DNA of 64,000 nt from Leifsonia sp. Leaf336 (lineage in GTDB: Bacteria; Actinomycetota; Actinomycetes; Actinomycetales; Microbacteriaceae). Positions 41,417-51,111 of this stretch are shown here, piece after piece. The notes below the pieces were generated by a model, which was given only the letters and a program-made list of their open reading frames with translations, was not told the origin of the DNA and ran no database searches. The translations under genes and the position numbers were made by a program. Position 1 is the first letter of the stretch, and each line of letters starts with the position of its first letter. Where the stretch lies: contig NZ_LMOZ01000003.1 in assembly GCF_001423695.1 (NCBI RefSeq), forward strand, positions 806,070 through 870,069, written 5' to 3'.

Positions 41417-43338
41417 AACAGTTCCCTCTTGAGTGCGAGCGTTTGTGGATCCGCTACACGGTCCGCAGCGTGCTCGATCCGCTGCATGACGGCGTGCGCG
41501 GTCCGATCGTTCTCGCGGAACGAGAGCGCATTCGTGTTCGGGCGGGAGAACGCACCGGCGAACGGCGCGTCCGTGAAGGGACCGATCGCCCACCGCCGGG
41601 GATGCGGCCGGCCGGCAGGGTCGATGATCCGTGAGTCCGTCGGGTCGACGCGCAGCATCCCTTGACGGAAGGAGCCGGAGCCCGAAACGATGAGATCGCG
41701 CAGTGCGCTGTTGTCGGTGCGATCTGCGTGCGCAGCGGGGAGCCATGCGTCGATGAGAGCGTCGACGGTGACGTTTCCGTCGATCGATGTGCTGGAGACG
41801 AGGAAGCGACCCTGCCGTTCGTCCGGCTCGACGCTGATATTCGCGCCGGCGAACTCGATGATGCCGGCCTCGGAGAGCGCGATGAGTTCGGCGATGCGGT
41901 GTCCGGGCGGTCCGGAGGCCACATAGCTGAAGTAGGTCGGCCACCAGCCGTGGAGATCGCGGACCCTCGACTCCTCCGTCCAGGCGGGGGAGGCGCTGAC
42001 GGGAGCGAGCGCGAACATCGCAAGCAGAAGCGCGGTGAAGAGGCCCAGGGTGGCGCTGTGCTCTGGGGCGGTGCGTCGGTGGAGGTCGTCGTCGAGGTGA
42101 GCTCGGACCCACCGCTGCAGTTCGTCCCGATCCTGGAATCGCGCATCTGTCAGCGGGCGGTCGAAGAGGTCGAGCAGCAGACGGTCCCCGGGGTCGGGAA
42201 TCGCATCCGCCACCAGCGACCGGTAGTCGTCGGAGTGCGGATCGACGGCGTCGAGACCGTCCAGGAAGTCAGTCCACTCGCGGGTGGTGCGCTCCGGGTG
42301 ACCGGTGAAGAGTTCGCGGTAGTACCCGTGCAGGATTTCACGCTCGACCACGGGCCACACGTCCCGGCGGAAGTCGAGCGAGTTCCCGCGGCTCGTGAGC
42401 TGGGCGAGAATCTCGGGGGTCAGGTAGCGCAGCGACGGCGCCTCTCCGGTGAGGGTCGAGGAGATCTTCGCACGGTACGGGACGCCGCGCCGCGACCCGA
42501 TCAGAAGCTTCGGCTCGCGCCCGCTCGGAACGTACCGCAACGAATCGCCTCTGCGCAGGAAGCGTCCACCCCGGCCCTCGGTGAGCAACACGATCAGGTC
42601 GATGGCAGCGAGACCCATCCCACGGACGGCGACGACATCCTGAGGTCCGAACGCGGAGAGGTCCGCGTCCGCGGTGAAGGCGGGAGGCTGGTAGCGCAGG
42701 CCGTGTCGGTGGGCGAATTGGACAAGTTCGGCGGTCTCCCCGTCTGGCTCGCTTCCGGTGTGGCCGATCGCATAGACGAGGGCATCGGCGATGAGCTCGT
42801 CGCCTCCGGCGAGACGAACGCGTTCATGGCCGTCGGTCGGCTCGACGGCGACGACGGTATCCGTGCGGCGGACCACGACGGCACGGTCGTCCAGGTCGGC
42901 GATCGCACGGCGGAGGAACCAGTCCAGATAGTGGGCGTGGAGGCGTCGGGTCGGGAAGTCGCCACGGCGCAGCCGGGTCAATTCGTCGGCGACGTGCGGA
43001 TCCACCTCCACGTCGACGATCCGCCCGTCGCGCACGGCTTCGACCCACTCCAGTAGCGACGGCCCCGGGCGGACAGGTCCCTCGAGCGAACACGAGTCGT
43101 CGGTGAACATGGTGACGTCCTCTGCCATCGAATTCAGCTTGAGCAGGGGAGACTGCTCGCGTCGCCAGATCCGGCCGGGTCCCGCCGGGAACGGGTCGAT
43201 CAGCTGCACCACGACCCGAGGTCGTTCGGCCGCAACGGAGCGTGCCGCTGCGAAGCGCTCCAGCCAGCCGATGGCGCGCGGGCCGGCGCCGATGACGACG
43301 ACGGTGGCGTGCGTTGAGCGTTCCGAACGGGGGAGCAT
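41413..43338 (-). CDS. FAD-NAD(P)-binding protein (pfam13454-like)
   Basis: 641 residues starting at ATG 43338. A dinucleotide-binding site 'VVVIGAGPRAIGWLERFAAARS' opens the protein, with 'DPFPAGPGRIWRREQSPLLKLNSMAEDV' (family hallmark) soon after. A second Rossmann region has 'VYAIGHTGSEPDGE' and 'VVAVRGMGLAAIDLIVLLTEGRGG'. Such proteins resemble lysine/ornithine N-monooxygenase-like flavoproteins but their reaction is undefined. It is divergent from the GNAT-amino-acid transporter operon; the two share the intergenic cis element at 43384-43439. Confidence 0.82.
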   Translation of the reverse strand: MLPRSERSTHATVVVIGAGPRAIGWLERFAAARSVAAERPRVVVQLIDPFPAGPGRIWRREQSPLLKLNSMAEDVTMFTDDSCSLEGPVRPGPSLLEWVEAVRDGRIVDVEVDPHVADELTRLRRGDFPTRRLHAHYLDWFLRRAIADLDDRAVVVRRTDTVVAVEPTDGHERVRLAGGDELIADALVYAIGHTGSEPDGETAELVQFAHRHGLRYQPPAFTADADLSAFGPQDVVAVRGMGLAAIDLIVLLTEGRGGRFLRRGDSLRYVPSGREPKLLIGSRRGVPYRAKISSTLTGEAPSLRYLTPEILAQLTSRGNSLDFRRDVWPVVEREILHGYYRELFTGHPERTTREWTDFLDGLDAVDPHSDDYRSLVADAIPDPGDRLLLDLFDRPLTDARFQDRDELQRWVRAHLDDDLHRRTAPEHSATLGLFTALLLAMFALAPVSASPAWTEESRVRDLHGWWPTYFSYVASGPPGHRIAELIALSEAGIIEFAGANISVEPDERQGRFLVSSTSIDGNVTVDALIDAWLPAAHADRTDNSALRDLIVSGSGSFRQGMLRVDPTDSRIIDPAGRPHPRRWAIGPFTDAPFAGAFSRPNTNALSFRENDRTAHAVMQRIEHAADRVADPQTLALKRELF

Positions 43339-43383
43339 CGGGTCACCCTGCCCCCGCCGGCTACCCCGCAGCAAACGACCGTG

Positions 43384-43439
43384 ACGGACTGTTTCGGCGC
43401 CCGACGCAATCCGTAATCGGGGTTGTCGGGCCGGGCGTG
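43384..43439 (+). promoter_or_regulatory. Shared cis element, copy 1 (amino-acid ABC operon)
   Basis: ACGGACTGT, a spacer, CCGACGCAATCCGTAATC, another spacer, and GGGCCGGGCGTG. Aligned with the copy at 51422-51471, the blocks ACGGACTGT, CCGACnCAnTCCGTnATC and GGnCCGGGCGTG are conserved. The element ends 52 nt before the GNAT start (43492). The inverted repeat ACGGACTGT/GCAATCCGT is imperfect here. It may be a repressor/activator site or the stem of a structured leader. Confidence 0.6.
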
Positions 43440-43491
43440 ATGCGCCGTACGGTCGTCCGCAACATCCGCCCACACCCTGCGAAAAGGAGGC

Positions 43492-44004
43492 ATGGTGACT
43501 GTCACGAACGTCGACGCTGACGAGTTCCGCTATGTCCTGGCGACAGACGGGTTGGCCCGTCCGCTGCTGGACGAGCTGGAGCTCGAGTACGACACCCGCT
43601 ACGGCGATTTCTTCGGGGAGCGGGCCTCCACCGAACTGAATCGGTACCCCGCCGAGCTCTTCTCCGCGTCCCATGGGGGCGCATTCGTCGTGCTGCTGCG
43701 CGGTGGCGTCCCCATCGCCGGAGGGGCCTTCAAGCGCCTCGACCCGGAGACCGCGGAGCTCAAGCGCATCTGGACGAGTTCCGCCCACCGCCGCCAGGGC
43801 CTGGCTCGCCGGGTCGTCGAGGAGCTCGAAGCCGAAGCCGTCCGTCAGGGGTACACCCGTATCTACCTGACGACCGGTCCCCGGCAGCCGGAGGCGAAGG
43901 CGCTGTACCTCGCCACCGGCTACAGCCCGCTGTTCGATACGGAGCTTGCTCCCGAAGTGGTCGGAATCCACCCTTTCCAGAAGTCCGTGGGAGGTGAGCG
44001 ATGA
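43492..44004 (+). CDS. GNAT acetyltransferase, first gene of the amino-acid transporter operon
   Basis: 170 residues from ATG 43492 with a strong AAAAGGAGG upstream. The GNAT core has 'AELKRIWTSSAHRRQGLARRVVEELEAEAVRQG' and 'RQPEAKALYLATGYSPLF'. Position at the head of an operon with an amino-acid ABC importer and LLM monooxygenases parallels the N-acetyltransferases of S-alkylcysteine salvage (SnaA/SnaB/YxeL class), which N-acetylate the imported thioether amino acid before oxidation (role by analogy). Confidence 0.87.
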   Translation: MVTVTNVDADEFRYVLATDGLARPLLDELELEYDTRYGDFFGERASTELNRYPAELFSASHGGAFVVLLRGGVPIAGGAFKRLDPETAELKRIWTSSAHRRQGLARRVVEELEAEAVRQGYTRIYLTTGPRQPEAKALYLATGYSPLFDTELAPEVVGIHPFQKSVGGER

Positions 44005-44984
44005 GCGCGGTCAGTCCCGCAGTCGAGTCGGCTGCCGTCGCCACTCCGGCGCCCACCAGCCCGCTGCCGGACGGCATCGATCTGCGTCGCCTCGCCGAGC
44101 GCCGGGTCCTCCCGCTGCGTCACCCGGGCCGGTGGATCGCGGCGGCACTGGTTCTCGTGCTGCTGCTGAACTTCGGGCAGACGCTGTTCACGAACCCGTC
44201 GTGGGAGTGGGCGACGGTGGGCAAGTGGCTGTTCAGCCCGGCCATCCTTACGGGTTTGCAGCTGACCCTGGCGGCCACCGCTATCTCCGCGGTCGTGTCG
44301 TTCGTGGGCGGCATCGTGGTGGCGCTCGGCCGCCTGTCGGCGAACCCCGTGCTCAGCTCGGTGAGCTGGATGTACGTCTGGCTGTTCCGCTCCGTGCCGT
44401 TGATCCTCGTGCTGATCTTCCTCTACAACCTCGGCAACCTGTACCCGACGATCGGGATCGGCATCCCTTTCGGGCCGCAGTTGGAGGTCAAGACGGTGTC
44501 TGTGCTCTCTGACCTGACGCTCGGAGTCATCGGACTGAGCTTGAGCGAGATCGCGTACAGCTCCGAGATCGTGCGGGCCGGCATCCTCTCGGTCGACCAG
44601 GGCCAGCACGAGGCGGCGAAGTCGCTCGGGCTGCCGCGCGGGCGCCAGTTCCGCCGGATCGTGTTGCCGCAGGCACTGCGTTCCATCGTGCCGGCCTACG
44701 TCAACCAGATCATCGGCCTGCTGAAGGCCAGTTCGCTGCTGTTCTACGTGTCGCTTCTCGACCTCTTCGGCGTCGTGCAGAACCTCGGAAGCACCTACCC
44801 GACCGACATCATCCCGCTTCTGGTGGTCGCCACGATCTGGTACCTGATACTCACCAGCGTCGTCTCGGTGATCCAGTACTACGTCGAGCGCTACTACGCG
44901 CGCGGCGCGGTGAGGACACTCCCGCCGACACCGTTCCAGCGTCTACGCGGCTGGGCGAACAACCGCCTGGACGGTGCCGTATGA
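44001..44984 (+). CDS. Amino-acid ABC transporter permease
   Basis: 327 residues, HisM/GlnP type, with a long N-terminal extension, five or six helices and the EAA loop '[31 protein letters not shown]'. Overlaps the GNAT gene (ATGA) and the ATPase gene (ATGA). A single permease gene implies a homodimeric channel. Polar amino acids such as cystine derivatives are the usual cargo. Confidence 0.92.
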   Translation: MSAVSPAVESAAVATPAPTSPLPDGIDLRRLAERRVLPLRHPGRWIAAALVLVLLLNFGQTLFTNPSWEWATVGKWLFSPAILTGLQLTLAATAISAVVSFVGGIVVALGRLSANPVLSSVSWMYVWLFRSVPLILVLIFLYNLGNLYPTIGIGIPFGPQLEVKTVSVLSDLTLGVIGLSLSEIAYSSEIVRAGILSVDQGQHEAAKSLGLPRGRQFRRIVLPQALRSIVPAYVNQIIGLLKASSLLFYVSLLDLFGVVQNLGSTYPTDIIPLLVVATIWYLILTSVVSVIQYYVERYYARGAVRTLPPTPFQRLRGWANNRLDGAV

Positions 44985-45739
44985 GCGCCGGGATCGAGAT
45001 CGCGAACGCGACGAAGTCGTTCGGCGACCGGCCGGTGCTCCGCGGGGTCGATCTGACGATCGAGGCCGGCACCGTCACTGTCATCCTCGGCCCGTCCGGC
45101 TCGGGGAAGTCCACCCTGTTGCGCGCCATCAATCATCTCGAACCGCTCGACGAGGGCTACGTCGTCGTCGGTGACGAGCTGATCGGCGTCCGCGTGCACC
45201 ACGGCCGGCTGAAAGAGCTCAGCGAGCGGGAGATCCTCCGCCAGCGCGCCCGGATCGGGTTCGTCTTCCAGAACTTCAACCTGTTCCCGCATCTGACGAT
45301 CCTCGAGAACGTGTCGGAGGCGCCGATCGCGTTGGGCACGCCCCCTGCGACCGCCCGAGAGCAGGCGCGGACGCTGCTGGAGCGGGTCGGGCTGTCCGAC
45401 AAGGAGGCCTCGTACCCCCGCCAGCTCTCCGGAGGTCAGCAGCAGCGCGTAGCCATCGCCCGCGCGCTCGCCCTGGAGCCGGAGGTTCTGCTGTTCGACG
45501 AGCCGACCTCCGCTCTCGACCCCGAGCTGGTCGGCGAGGTCCTGGCCGTGATCCGCTCGCTCGCCGGCAAAGGCGTCACCCTCGTCGTCGTCACGCACGA
45601 GATCGGCTTCGCCCGCGAAGTCGCCGACCGCGTGGTCTTCCTCGACGACGGGGTGGTCGTCGAACAGGGTCGGCCGTCCGACGTGCTCGATCACCCGCGC
45701 GAAACGCGCACCCGAGAGTTCCTGAGCCGCGTGCTCTGA
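44981..45739 (+). CDS. Amino-acid ABC transporter ATPase
   Basis: 252 residues: Walker [11 protein letters not shown]-loop in '[20 protein letters not shown]', signature [15 protein letters not shown], Walker [13 protein letters not shown] and switch His in 'TLVVVTHEI'. The complete polar amino-acid uptake ATPase. Followed after 38 nt by the binding-protein gene with its own strong ribosome site. Confidence 0.95.
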   Translation: MSAGIEIANATKSFGDRPVLRGVDLTIEAGTVTVILGPSGSGKSTLLRAINHLEPLDEGYVVVGDELIGVRVHHGRLKELSEREILRQRARIGFVFQNFNLFPHLTILENVSEAPIALGTPPATAREQARTLLERVGLSDKEASYPRQLSGGQQQRVAIARALALEPEVLLFDEPTSALDPELVGEVLAVIRSLAGKGVTLVVVTHEIGFAREVADRVVFLDDGVVVEQGRPSDVLDHPRETRTREFLSRVL

Positions 45740-45777
45740 ACGCACCACCCACACCCACCCCTCACCAAGGAGAACCC

Positions 45778-46812
45778 ATGTCCCCCCGAATCACCCCACC
45801 TAGACGCTTCGGCGTCGGACGCTTCGGCGTCGCCGGGGCCGCCCTCGTGTCGGCCGCCCTCGTCGTCTCTCTCGCGGCCTGCTCCGGACAGGCGTCAGCT
45901 GAGAACGACGGAACCTCGAAGGGCGGCGTCATCGTCGCAGCCCACACCAACGGAGCCGGCACCCAGACCACCATCCAGGTCGACAAGGTCGCGTCGATCG
46001 CGGACGAGCTGCCGGACGCGGTGAAGTCGAGCGGCAAGCTCGTCATCGGCGTCGGTGCGCTGCCGGCCGGCTTCCCGCCCCTCGCATTCACCGGCGACGA
46101 CCAGAAGACCCTCACCGGCTCCGAGCCGGACCTCGGCCGCCTGGTCGCTGCGGTGCTCGGCCTGAAGCCCGAGGTCAAGAACGCGACCTGGGACAACCTC
46201 TTCGTCGGCATCGACACGGGCGCGACCGATGTCGGCTTCTCGAACATCACCGACACCGAGCAGCGCAAGGAGAAGTACGACTTCGCCTCGTACCGCAAGG
46301 ACGAGCTCGCCTTCACCGTCCTGAAGAAGAGCACCTGGGAGTTCGACAACGACTACGAGAACCTCGCGGGGAAGACGGTCGCCGTCGGTTCCGGCACGAA
46401 CCAGGAGAAGATCCTGCTCGAGTGGAAGTCCAAGCTCGAGTCCGAGGGCAAGACGCTGACGATCAAGTACTACCCGGACAGCAACTCCACGTATCTCGCG
46501 CTGAACTCCGGCAAGATCGACGCCAACTTCGGGCCGAACCCGGGCGCCGCCTACCAGAACACGCAGAGCGCGTCGTCGGCCAACCCGACCCGCACCGCCG
46601 GCACGTACTCGGGCGCGGGCGCCACCATCCAGGGCCTGATCGCCGCGACCGTGAAGAAGGGCAGCGGCCTCGACAAGCCGATCGCCGACGCCATCAACTA
46701 CCTGATCGACCACGGTCAGTACGCGAAGTGGCTGAAGGCGTACAACCTCACCAACGAGGGCCTGCCGAAGTCCGAGATCAATCCGCCTGGGCTTCCGCTC
46801 AGCAACCAGTGA
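45778..46812 (+). CDS. Amino-acid ABC transporter binding lipoprotein
   Basis: 344 residues with lipobox 'VSLAAC' (Cys35) and a type-3 solute-binding fold: 'GKLVIGVGALPAGFPPLAF', 'PDLGRLVAAVLGLKPEVKNATWDNLFVGIDTG' and 'TDVGFSNITDTEQRKEKYDFASYRKDELAF'. AAGGAGAA five bases before the ATG gives it stronger translation than the overlapping permease and ATPase genes, as expected for a binding protein needed in excess. Confidence 0.92.
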   Translation: MSPRITPPRRFGVGRFGVAGAALVSAALVVSLAACSGQASAENDGTSKGGVIVAAHTNGAGTQTTIQVDKVASIADELPDAVKSSGKLVIGVGALPAGFPPLAFTGDDQKTLTGSEPDLGRLVAAVLGLKPEVKNATWDNLFVGIDTGATDVGFSNITDTEQRKEKYDFASYRKDELAFTVLKKSTWEFDNDYENLAGKTVAVGSGTNQEKILLEWKSKLESEGKTLTIKYYPDSNSTYLALNSGKIDANFGPNPGAAYQNTQSASSANPTRTAGTYSGAGATIQGLIAATVKKGSGLDKPIADAINYLIDHGQYAKWLKAYNLTNEGLPKSEINPPGLPLSNQ

Positions 46813-46821
46813 GATGACGTC

Positions 46822-47643
46822 ATGACCATCGCATCAGAGACCACGACAACCGCTTTCGAATCGGCGTGGAGCGCCTGGCACCAGGCCCACGAAGAGGACC
46901 GTGCTTCTGCACACGGCTTCCTCGCCATCACCGCGCTGCACTGGCTGACCGCCGATCCGACGGCCTACGACGGCATCCCGGGACGCTGGTGGAGCTCCGA
47001 AGACGGTCCGGTCGTGGAGCTCGGCGATGGTGAGGCACTGCTCGTCGACGGCGACACGGTCACCGGCCGTGTCGCCTTCGGCGCCATCCCGGAGCGCGGT
47101 GGCCGCATCGCCGCCTTCGGCGACGTGGTGATCGAGATCGCGAAACGCGGCGGGTCCGACCTGCTCCGTCCGCGGCATCCCGGTCACCCCACCCGCTCCG
47201 GGTACCGCGGAACCCCCACCTACGCCCCGGACGGTGCGTGGGCGGTCGAGGGCCGGTTCGTCCCGTTCGACCAGCCGGTCGAGGTGACGGTCGGCTCGGT
47301 CGCCGAGGGCCTCCAGCACGTCTACGCCGCCCCAGGGGAGGTGGAGTTCTCGCGCGACGGCGCGGTCCACCGGCTGACCGCCTTCAACGGGCACACCCCC
47401 GGGTCGCTGTTCATCCTGTTCACCGACGAGACCAGCGGTGTCACCACCTACGCGGCCAACCGGTCGCTGGCCGTCGGCGCGCCCAGTGGTGACGGGTCGG
47501 TGATCATCGACTTCAACCGTGCGGTCAACCTCCCGTGCGCGTACACCGATTTCGCCACCTGCCCGCTGCCGCCGGCCGGCAACCGGCTGCCGTTCCCGGT
47601 GGAGGCCGGGGAGCAGATCCCGCACGAGCGGAGCGCCCGGTGA
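46822..47643 (+). CDS. DUF1684 protein
   Basis: 273 residues, cytoplasmic. Characteristic DUF1684 segments are 'AHGFLAITALHWL', 'GRFVPFDQPVEV', 'HRLTAFNG...LFILFTDETSGVTTYAANRSL' and the C-terminal 'VIIDFNRAVNLPCAYTDFATCPLPPAGNRLPFPVEAGE'. The biochemical role is unknown. Its place between an amino-acid importer and two LLM monooxygenases suggests a part in thioether or N-acyl amino acid breakdown. Its stop overlaps the next start (GTGA). Confidence 0.88.
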   Translation: MTIASETTTTAFESAWSAWHQAHEEDRASAHGFLAITALHWLTADPTAYDGIPGRWWSSEDGPVVELGDGEALLVDGDTVTGRVAFGAIPERGGRIAAFGDVVIEIAKRGGSDLLRPRHPGHPTRSGYRGTPTYAPDGAWAVEGRFVPFDQPVEVTVGSVAEGLQHVYAAPGEVEFSRDGAVHRLTAFNGHTPGSLFILFTDETSGVTTYAANRSLAVGAPSGDGSVIIDFNRAVNLPCAYTDFATCPLPPAGNRLPFPVEAGEQIPHERSAR

Positions 47644-48731
47644 GCCGCCCGGAGCGGCCACTCGTCCTCGGCGTCGAGCTCGACGGCGACGGAGCGCACC
47701 CGGCTGCCTGGCGGGCGTCCTCGCACAGCCCGGCCGAGCTGCTCGGCGGCCGGGTGCACGCCGAGCGCGCGCAGGAGGCCGAACGCGCGGGGTTCGCCTT
47801 CGCGACCTTCGCCGATTCGGCTCTGCCGCCGGCCGATCCCGATGGCATCTCGGCCCGGCTGGACGCGATTCAGCGGGCGGCGTTCGTCGCCCCGCTGACC
47901 AGCGCGATCGGGTTGGTGCCAGAAGCGGGCACGGTCTACACCGAGCCGTTCCACGTCGCCACCCAGGTCGCGTCGCTCGACTTCGCATCGCGCGGCCGTG
48001 CCGGCTGGACCGCGACAGTGGCGGACGACCCCGACACGGCTGCGCTCTACGGGCGCGGCGGACAGCCGGGGCGGCCTGAGGATGCGGTGGAGGTGGCGCG
48101 CCGGCTCTGGGACTCCTGGGAGGACGACGCGGTGATCCGCGACGTGGCGACCGGGCGGTACATTGACCGCGACCGGCTGCACCACATCGGCTTCACCGGC
48201 GACGACTACTCCGTCGTGGGGCCGTCGATCGTGCCGAGGCCTCCGCAGGGTGCCCTGCCGGTCTTCGGTTCTGCGGCCCTCGCCGGGACCGCCGAACTGG
48301 ATGCGGCCTTCTTCGATGTGCGGCCGGGGAGCGCGGTGCAGCTGCACGCGCGCGCGGCCGACACCGCGGCAGAACTCCGGGCCACGGGCGTGCTCGCGAT
48401 CCTCGACCTCGAGTTCGTGCTCGATGCCGCCGGCGTTCCGGCGGCCGACCGGGTCACCGAACTCGATGCCCGGACACCCTGGCCCACACGCCGCGCCCGC
48501 TACACGGGCCCGGCCGACGGACTCGTCGACCTGATCGCCTCTTTCGAGTCCGTCATCGATGGCGTCCGCCTCCACCCGGCCGTGCTCGACCTCGACCTCG
48601 CCGAGTTCGCGTTCGCGGTCGCGCCGCAGCTCCGCGACCGCATCCCGCTCGCCGTCCCGCGACCCGGCGACACCCTCCGCGCGACGCTGGGCCTGCCCGA
48701 CGCCGTCAACCGCTACCAGGAGTCCGCATGA
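47640..48731 (+). CDS. LLM-class flavin-dependent oxidoreductase 1
   Basis: 363 residues from GTG 47640. A luciferase-like TIM barrel is visible from 'LVLGVELDGDGAHPAAWR', through 'SAIGLVPEAGTVYTEPFHVATQVASLDFASRGRAGWTAT', to 'AVEVARRLWDSWEDDAVIRDVATGRYID'. The C-terminal region is less typical ('GVRLHPAVLDLDLAEFAFAVAPQLRDR'). It depends on reduced FMN from a separate reductase. Coupled at both ends to its neighbours. Confidence 0.85.
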   Translation: MSRPERPLVLGVELDGDGAHPAAWRASSHSPAELLGGRVHAERAQEAERAGFAFATFADSALPPADPDGISARLDAIQRAAFVAPLTSAIGLVPEAGTVYTEPFHVATQVASLDFASRGRAGWTATVADDPDTAALYGRGGQPGRPEDAVEVARRLWDSWEDDAVIRDVATGRYIDRDRLHHIGFTGDDYSVVGPSIVPRPPQGALPVFGSAALAGTAELDAAFFDVRPGSAVQLHARAADTAAELRATGVLAILDLEFVLDAAGVPAADRVTELDARTPWPTRRARYTGPADGLVDLIASFESVIDGVRLHPAVLDLDLAEFAFAVAPQLRDRIPLAVPRPGDTLRATLGLPDAVNRYQESA

Positions 48732-50089
48732 CCGCACCGACCGTCCTCCGCTTCGGCGTCTTCTTCCAGGGCGTCAACTTCTCGACCGTGTGGACCGAGT
48801 CGGAGAGCGGCTCCCAGATCGACTTCGAGAGCTTCCGCCGCCTGGCGCAGACGGCCGAGCGCGGCCTGTTCTCCGCGTTCTTCCTCGGCGAGGGGCTGCG
48901 ACTGCGCGAGCACCTCGGCCGCCTCCACCAGCTCGACGTGGCGGGACGGCCGGACGCGCAGACGCAGCTGGCGGCGCTCGCCGCCGTCACGTCCCGGATC
49001 GGACTGGTCGCGACGCAGAACACGACCTACAACGACCCGCTGGATCTCGCCCACCGGTTCGCCAGTCTCGACCTGCTCTCGGGCGGCCGAGCCGCCTGGA
49101 ACGTCGTGACGACGGACAACGCCTGGACGGGCGAGAACTTCCGGCGCGGCGGCTACCTCGACCACGCCGACCGCTACCGGCACGCGGAGGCGGTCGTGGT
49201 CGCCGCCAAGGAGCTCTGGGCCGCCTGGGACGCCGACATCGCGGACTCTCCGGACGCGGACTCATGGAGCACCGGGGCGCAGGGGCCGACGGTCGAGGTG
49301 GACACCGGGCACTATCGTGCGCGCGGGCTCAGCCGTCTCCCGCAGAGCCCGCAAGGTCGCCCGATGCTGTTCCAGGCCGGCGACTCGCCCGAGGGCCGCG
49401 ACTTCGCCGCCCGCCAGGCCGACGTCATCTTCTCGGCCCACAGCGCGTTCGACGACGCGCAGAACTTCGCAGCGGACATCCGGCAGCGCACCCTGAAGGC
49501 TGGGCGCCCTGCTGACGACGTGAAGATCTTCCCCGGCCAGGAATTCATCCTCGCCGACACCGACGCGGAAGCCGAGGAGAAGGCTCGGTGGGTGCGCCGC
49601 AAGCAGGTCACCCCGCAGACCGCGATCGCCTTCATCGAGAACATCTGGGGCACCGACCTCAGCACCTACGACCCGGACGGCCCGCTGCCCGACATCGACC
49701 CGGTGCAGGACGTCACCGGCGAGACTCGCGGGGCCGGGTTCCGCGCGGCGCAGGCCAAGACCACGGCCGACGCCTGGCGGGAGCGCGCGGAGGCGGAGGG
49801 GCTCTCCATCCGCGAGCTCGTTATCCGCCTCAACTCCGGGCGCGGTTTCGTCGGCAGCCCATCGTCAGTGGCTGCGACACTGCAGCGCTACGCCGATGCC
49901 CGGGTGGTCGACGGCTTCAACATCACACCGTGGCTGGTGCCGTCCGGTCTGGATGACATCGTCGACCGGCTGGTCCCGGAGCTGCAAGAACGCGGGGTCT
50001 ACCCGACCGGCTACGAGGGGAACACACTGCGTGAGAACCTGGGGCTGCGTCCGTTCGACTCCGCGGCGCTCGCGAGGCGGACGGCTTGA
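48728..50089 (+). CDS. NtaA/SnaA/DszA-family flavin monooxygenase (LLM 2)
   Basis: 453 residues with family features 'GSQIDFESFRRLAQTAERGLFSAFFLGEGLRLREH', 'DLLSGGRAAWNVVTTDNAWTGENFRRGGYLDHADRY', 'PQGRPMLFQAGDSPEGRDFAARQADVIFSAHS' and the end 'LVPELQERGVYPTGYEGNTLRENLGL'. Two-component FMNH2-dependent monooxygenases of this group oxidise N-acetylated thioether amino acids, NTA or dibenzothiophene sulfone. The operon points to an N-acetyl-S-alkylcysteine-type substrate (inference). A paralogue lies at 62248-63597. Confidence 0.9.
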   Translation: MTAPTVLRFGVFFQGVNFSTVWTESESGSQIDFESFRRLAQTAERGLFSAFFLGEGLRLREHLGRLHQLDVAGRPDAQTQLAALAAVTSRIGLVATQNTTYNDPLDLAHRFASLDLLSGGRAAWNVVTTDNAWTGENFRRGGYLDHADRYRHAEAVVVAAKELWAAWDADIADSPDADSWSTGAQGPTVEVDTGHYRARGLSRLPQSPQGRPMLFQAGDSPEGRDFAARQADVIFSAHSAFDDAQNFAADIRQRTLKAGRPADDVKIFPGQEFILADTDAEAEEKARWVRRKQVTPQTAIAFIENIWGTDLSTYDPDGPLPDIDPVQDVTGETRGAGFRAAQAKTTADAWRERAEAEGLSIRELVIRLNSGRGFVGSPSSVAATLQRYADARVVDGFNITPWLVPSGLDDIVDRLVPELQERGVYPTGYEGNTLRENLGLRPFDSAALARRTA

Positions 50090-50113
50090 TGTCTCCTCGG
50101 CCTTCCGGGCGGT

Positions 50114-50644
50114 TCAGTGCGGAAGGTCGAGGACGAAAGTCAGCAGTTGGAGCGTGCGCCCATCCGGCAGGACGATCGTGTCTTCTCGTTCTGCACGTCG
50201 GGTGAAGCCGAGCTTCCGGTAGAGCGCGTGGGCTCCCACCATGTCCGGACCGCTGTTCAGCACCACCGCGCGCTGGCCGCGCCCTCTCGCCTGGTCGACG
50301 GCGAACCGCGTCAACTCCGCCCCGATGCCACGGCCTCGTGCCGACGGATGAGTGGCCAGCAGCCGGAAGCAGAGCTCGTCCGACCCGATCCGGCCGTCCT
50401 GATCGAGACCGGGCCGAAGGAGCGCGATGGTCCCGACGAGCTCCCCGCTGCTCTCGTCCTCCGCCACGAAGAAGTCGAACGCGTCGAGTAGCGCCTCCGG
50501 GTGCTTCAGCTCCTCTCGGTAGTGCGCCGGCAGATCCCCATAGTCGTGCGTGTAGGCCGCATGGGTGAGCGCCCCGATCGCCGGATACTCGTTCACGAGC
50601 GCACCGCGGATGCGAACGGTCGATGACGGGTGGGCAGCGGTCAC
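50114..50644 (-). CDS. GNAT acetyltransferase
   Basis: About 176 residues from GTG 50644, preceded by AAGGGAG and overlapping the upstream stop (GTGA). The GNAT core is 'ELCFRLLATHPSARGRGIGAELTRFAVDQARGRG' and 'NSGPDMVGAHALYRKLGFTRR'. Third gene of a compact three-gene operon of otherwise unknown proteins, convergent with the DszA-like gene. Substrate unknown. Confidence 0.85.
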   Translation of the reverse strand: MTAAHPSSTVRIRGALVNEYPAIGALTHAAYTHDYGDLPAHYREELKHPEALLDAFDFFVAEDESSGELVGTIALLRPGLDQDGRIGSDELCFRLLATHPSARGRGIGAELTRFAVDQARGRGQRAVVLNSGPDMVGAHALYRKLGFTRRAEREDTIVLPDGRTLQLLTFVLDLPH

Positions 50645-51111
50645 CGGGAGCTCCCTTCGAGAACAGCTGCGGCTGGGCTCCAGCCGAGATACCGGTTCCA
50701 TCGTCGCAGGTCGCGGAGGACGGTGAGCACACGCCCTTCATCGAGCGCCGCGATCTCGTCCGGGTTGAGCCGGCACGCGAGGTCGAGTCGTCCGGGCAGC
50801 GTTCGCGGCCACCGAAGCAGGTCGACCATTGGTGCGCCCGCGAAAGCAAGACGCTCCATCGCGACCAGCCGTCGTTCGAATTCCAGGACGGAGAGCGAGG
50901 GCACGCTTGGCGAGAGCTCGACTGCTCGGATCGAGTTCAACAGCGCACGGACGTTGCGCCGCAAGGCCGCGGCAACGGGTGCAGATCTGTCACCGAGATC
51001 GCAGCGCAGGAGCACTTCCGCTGCGGACTCTGCCTCGTCGAGTCTCTGCCGGTGGGGATCGATACGATCCATGGACGTGTCGGGCTGCGTGTGGGGGCGG
51101 GAACCGGTCAT
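50641..51111 (-). CDS. Conserved-looking helical protein of unknown function
   Basis: 156 residues from ATG 51111 (overlapping the upstream TGA); ATG 51072 is an alternative. No family recognised. The central part is helical with hydrophobic spacing ('RNVRALLNSIRAVELSPSVPSLSVLEFERRLVAMERLA') and the end is Arg/Trp-rich ('VLTVLRDLRRWNRYLGWSP'). No membrane segment or signal. Overlap on both sides indicates that it works with the 57-64-residue protein and the GNAT enzyme. Confidence 0.6.
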   Translation of the reverse strand: MTGSRPHTQPDTSMDRIDPHRQRLDEAESAAEVLLRCDLGDRSAPVAAALRRNVRALLNSIRAVELSPSVPSLSVLEFERRLVAMERLAFAGAPMVDLLRWPRTLPGRLDLACRLNPDEIAALDEGRVLTVLRDLRRWNRYLGWSPAAAVLEGSSR

